From positions 1-9,566 of the forward strand of contig SKTJ01000040.1 of the NCBI GenBank assembly GCA_007122565.1: 9,566 nt of DNA, written 5' to 3'. Shown piece by piece: positions 6,920 to 9,566 of this stretch. This DNA is from Syntrophomonadaceae bacterium (GTDB lineage Bacteria > Bacillota > Dethiobacteria > DTU022 > UBA8154). The translations under genes were made by a program, and so were the position numbers. The notes beneath the pieces are model-generated. The model searched no databases, was not told the DNA's origin, and saw only the letters and a program-made list of their open reading frames with translations. Each line of letters opens with the position of its first letter. The stretch's first letter is position 1.

Positions 6920-7600
6920 TTGAACGAGTGCATCACAACGCTAATTGTTGAAGACGACCCTATGGTACTGGAAATAAACAGGCAATTTATTGAGAGAGTG
7001 GAAGGTTTTTCAGTTAAAGGCACTGCCCAGGACTGTGATGAAGCCGAAAGACTGCTCAATCAACTAAAACCTCAACTGGTTATCCTGGATATTTACCTGC
7101 CGGACACAAACGGTGTGGAACTGCTGAAAAAAATACGTAGTATGGGCTTTCCTGTGGATGTGATTATGATAACCGCCGCCCGTGACCGGAGCATTATTCA
7201 GGATGTTTTACGTTATGGGGCCATTGACTACATCATCAAACCTTTTAAATTCAGCCGCCTGCAAAATTCGCTTCTTTCCTATAAGGTATTACGCAATAAA
7301 TTACAGGAAAACGGCACTCTGGATCAGGAAGAAATCGACTCCTTAACAAACGCCGGCACGCCGCCTAAGAGTTTTGAAAACCTTCCCAAAGGGCTCAATG
7401 AAATTACTTTGCGCCAGGTTTTTCTCTACATCGTGAAAAAGAAAAGAGGCCTTTGTGCAGAAGAGGTGGCTGAAGGTGTGGGGATCGCCCGTGTTACAGC
7501 AAGACGCTACCTGGAATACCTGGACAGTAAAGGGATAGCACAATTGGAATTACAATACGGCTCTGTCGGCCGGCCCATCAACCGTTACAGCATTGTTTGA
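6920..7600 (+). CDS. CitB/DcuR-family response regulator
   Basis: 226 aa from the TTG start (233 aa if the ATG at 6899 were used). The N-terminal receiver domain (about 5-120) has the acidic pocket Glu11/Asp12/Asp13, phosphoacceptor Asp57 in LVILDIYLPD, switch residue Thr85, and Lys107 in IIKPF. After a linker (about 125-155), the C-terminal domain has a helix-turn-helix: AEEVAEGVGIARVTARRYLEYL, then GRPINRYSIV. This arrangement is typical of regulators paired with DcuS/CitA kinases, such as DcuR, CitB, and the Bacillus DctR and MalR. It would be phosphorylated by the kinase 34 nt upstream and bind AT-rich operators; the 5189-5237 repeat is the obvious candidate site. The next gene starts 17 nt after the stop, consistent with one operon. 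Confidence 0.93.
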   Translation: MNECITTLIVEDDPMVLEINRQFIERVEGFSVKGTAQDCDEAERLLNQLKPQLVILDIYLPDTNGVELLKKIRSMGFPVDVIMITAARDRSIIQDVLRYGAIDYIIKPFKFSRLQNSLLSYKVLRNKLQENGTLDQEEIDSLTNAGTPPKSFENLPKGLNEITLRQVFLYIVKKKRGLCAEEVAEGVGIARVTARRYLEYLDSKGIAQLELQYGSVGRPINRYSIV

Positions 7601-7617
7601 ACGATTGGAGATAAACT

Positions 7618-8667
7618 ATGAAACTTAACATTACGTGGCTCCTGGTATTATCCACTATTATTATAGTAATGCTTTTTTTCCTGGCTGCAGGCAACACCCT
7701 CACACCACGGGTGTATGACAAAGAGCAGTTCCAGGCATCAGAGCACATTGTGATCACATTTTCTCATGTTGTTGCAGAACTTACGCCGAAAGGACAAGCT
7801 GCTTTGCGTTTTGCCCAACTGGCCGGTGAGAGGACCGGAGGACGTGTTGAGGTGCAGGTTTACCCCGATTCATCCCTTTATAAGGATGGCGAAGAGGTCC
7901 AGGCCCTGCAACAGGGCCATGTTCAATTGATTGCCCCGGCAACCGCAAAAATGGCTGAGTATTTCCCCTTCCTGCTCCTTTTTGACCTGCCTTTTCTTTT
8001 CCAGAACTACAACGAGGTGCATACCTTTATCGACAGCCCGGCAGGGAAAAAAATGCTGGAGCAAGCGCGGGCACAAGACATGCTGGCCCTGGCCATGTGG
8101 GATAACGGATTTAAATACATGATCGGAAACAGACCTTTTACTTCTCCCAAATATTTTAAAAACGCTAATATTCGGGTGATGCCCTCCAGTGATGTCCTGG
8201 AACAGCAATTTCTATCCCTCGGTGCAAACCCTGTGCCCATGCGCTTCAGCGAGGTGTTCGACGCCAAAGAGACAAGCATCATTGACGGGTCGGAGAATAC
8301 TGCCTCCAATATATACAGCCAAAAATTTCATGAAATCCACAATCACCTGACCATCACCAATCATGGCTATCTGGGCTATATTATCCTGACCAATCAATCA
8401 TTCTGGATGAGTCTCCCGGAAGACATAAGGCTTATCCTGGAAGAAATATTGATTGAGGTAACGCTCTGGGAAAGAGAGCAGGCCATCAAGATGAATGAGC
8501 TGGATTTGGAGAAAATTATTAAAACACCGGAAATAAATGTAAATATTATGACAGAGGAAGATAAACTCGCCTGGCGCGAGGCTTTGGGTTCCATTTATAA
8601 TGAGTTTAAGCCGGTAATCGGGGAAGATTACCTGAATGAAGCCCTGTCTGTCAATGAAAGTCAATAG
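7618..8667 (+). CDS. DctP-family TRAP-type solute-binding protein, probable co-sensor (DctB-like)
   Basis: 349 aa. The N-terminus has one hydrophobic segment (about 6-24) with no lipobox Cys. It is either a cleaved signal (AAG|N is possible) or an uncleaved membrane anchor. The rest fits the DctP fold: substrate-domain start at ITFSHVVAE (46-54), EVQVYPDSSLYKD (78-90), LPFLFQN (124-130), MWDNGFKYM (160-168), NIRVMPS (184-190) with Arg186 at the position of the conserved carboxylate-binding arginine, and IIDGSEN (221-227). DctQ and DctM genes that would normally accompany a DctP protein are absent; the only permease here is the fused TAXI type, which has its own binding protein. Position directly after kinase and regulator mirrors Bacillus subtilis DctB, a DctP-like protein that assists the DctS sensor. 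GGAG lies 7 nt before the ATG. Transport with a distant permease is the alternative. Confidence 0.88.
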   Translation: MKLNITWLLVLSTIIIVMLFFLAAGNTLTPRVYDKEQFQASEHIVITFSHVVAELTPKGQAALRFAQLAGERTGGRVEVQVYPDSSLYKDGEEVQALQQGHVQLIAPATAKMAEYFPFLLLFDLPFLFQNYNEVHTFIDSPAGKKMLEQARAQDMLALAMWDNGFKYMIGNRPFTSPKYFKNANIRVMPSSDVLEQQFLSLGANPVPMRFSEVFDAKETSIIDGSENTASNIYSQKFHEIHNHLTITNHGYLGYIILTNQSFWMSLPEDIRLILEEILIEVTLWEREQAIKMNELDLEKIIKTPEINVNIMTEEDKLAWREALGSIYNEFKPVIGEDYLNEALSVNESQ

Positions 8668-8674
8668 CTTATGC

Positions 8675-9367
8675 TTAGCTTTTGGGCTTTTTAATTAGTC
8701 TTTCATAGTATGATCCCAGCGTATAGAGGGCTGCCAGCGGATTGTGTCCCAGGACACGGTCCTTGACTGCAAACACGGTCGTGGGTGCCTGGGCGTACTT
8801 GAAAAACAGGGAATCATGTCCCACACACAACCCCATAATAATGTTAAAATCCACCTGCGCTTCGTTCAACACTTCCGCCTGGGTTATGGGACTGCACATG
8901 CTTTCAAATTGGCCGGGGCGCACTTTTTCTTTTTCTGTGAGGCCTATTTCTTCCTTGGGCGTACATCCCACCTTACATACGACGGAGACCACGCTGAAAC
9001 CATGCGCTTCCAGAACCGTGGTCAGGGCGGCTGCTTCCCCCTGCAGCCCAATGCAATATGCAAGGCCCAGTCGTTTGTAGCCCATCTTCCCGGCAAATTC
9101 GCATACTTCCTGTAGGCGTGGTATAACCGGGTGAAGCACCGGGGGCCGTGCTTCCCTGTTTATATAACACTCCCCTTCCTGAATAGATGCTTGCCGGGCA
9201 AATTCCCGGATATGTACATCCTCGTAAGGCTTTTGACTTTTTGCTACAAGCTCTGTCAGTTGTCGCGTCGGGCAAAAACGGGGAGCTTTACCGTTTTTAT
9301 CACGGCAGGCTTTTTCCGATCTCTCTACCGGGCACTTGGCACATTGAGGCAGTTCCATTTTTTCCAT
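8675..9367 (-). CDS. DUF1847 family Cys-rich protein
   Basis: 230 aa from the ATG at 9367. I recognise the pattern of the DUF1847 family, found mainly in anaerobes, whose function is not established. The N-terminus is a possible metal site: Cys9, Cys12, Cys21 and Cys32 (CAKC, ACRDKNG, RFCPT). Further cysteines at 67, 89, 105, 131, 135, 158 and 181 lie in motifs such as YCIGLQGEA (104-112), VCKVGCTPKEE (130-140), MGLCVGHDS (178-186) and VLGHNPLAALY (205-215). No signal peptide or membrane segment, so cytosolic. The cysteine pattern suggests bound metal or redox chemistry, but no reaction can be assigned. Its stop is 7 bp from the DctP-like gene's stop (convergent). A longer GTG start at 9388 is possible, adding 7 residues. 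It has no evident functional tie to the dicarboxylate genes. Confidence 0.85.
   Translation of the reverse strand: MEKMELPQCAKCPVERSEKACRDKNGKAPRFCPTRQLTELVAKSQKPYEDVHIREFARQASIQEGECYINREARPPVLHPVIPRLQEVCEFAGKMGYKRLGLAYCIGLQGEAAALTTVLEAHGFSVVSVVCKVGCTPKEEIGLTEKEKVRPGQFESMCSPITQAEVLNEAQVDFNIIMGLCVGHDSLFFKYAQAPTTVFAVKDRVLGHNPLAALYTLGSYYERLIKKPKS
8677..8692 (+). terminator. Weak candidate terminator after the kinase operon
   Basis: AGCTTTTGGGCT can form only a 4-bp stem (one G-T pair) before TTTT. It lies inside the end of the convergent DUF1847 gene. Too short to rely on; no better hairpin is visible in this junction. Confidence 0.2.
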
Positions 9368-9376
9368 AACAACACT

Positions 9377-9392
9377 CTCCCCTTCCACTTTT

Positions 9393-9399
<7 letters not shown>
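9377..9399 (-). promoter_or_regulatory. Two alternative ribosome sites for the DUF1847 gene
   Basis: On the minus strand, GGGGAG (9382-9377) lies 9 nt before ATG 9367. AGGAG (9399-9395) lies 6 nt before GTG 9388 and is itself part of a heptamer repeat unit (AGGAGTC). ATG is preferred as the better start codon, but either could be used. Confidence 0.5.

Positions 9400-9566
<167 letters not shown>

Overview
The window looks like a chromosomal piece from an anaerobic Firmicute of the clostridial/Peptococcaceae kind. The reasons are strong Shine-Dalgarno (SD) sequences, a two-subunit oxygen-sensitive Fe-S fumarase, TRAP transporters, a CitB/DcuR-type two-component system and a Cys-rich DUF1847 protein. 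This is an inference from gene content; no taxonomic marker gene is present.

Layout. A leftward block (minus strand) runs from 5045 down to 254: a TAXI-family TRAP solute-binding lipoprotein, a fused 4TM/12TM TRAP permease, then fumarase alpha and beta subunits. A 36-nt perfect stem-loop separates binding protein and permease, and a heptamer-repeat tract separates permease and fumarase. A rightward block (plus strand) runs from 5299 to 8667: a DcuS/CitA-type sensor kinase, its response regulator (probable TTG start) and a DctP-family solute-binding protein with no membrane partners of its own. The two blocks diverge from a 253-bp AT-rich region that holds a perfect 13-bp inverted repeat, the best operator candidate. 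A DUF1847 gene (8675-9367, minus) converges on the rightward block.

How it may work together. The kinase's periplasmic domain shows, at identical spacing, the five residues I recall as C4-dicarboxylate ligands in E. coli DcuS. Kinase plus regulator plus orphan DctP-type protein resembles the Bacillus subtilis DctS-DctR-DctB sensor set. The divergent operon would import a C4-dicarboxylate (fumarate or malate) by a TAXI-TRAP system and interconvert the two with fumarase. The unusual point is that a DctP-type sensor protein would be controlling a TAXI-type transporter.

Non-coding structure. Three tracts of 7-bp repeats sit at 81-256, 1736-1807 and 9393-9566. The first two share a compound design (GACTTTN heptamers broken by a TTTTATCC interlude) and both run exactly into the stop codon of the adjacent minus-strand gene. 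The third uses GACTCCT, lies upstream of the DUF1847 gene and reaches the window edge.
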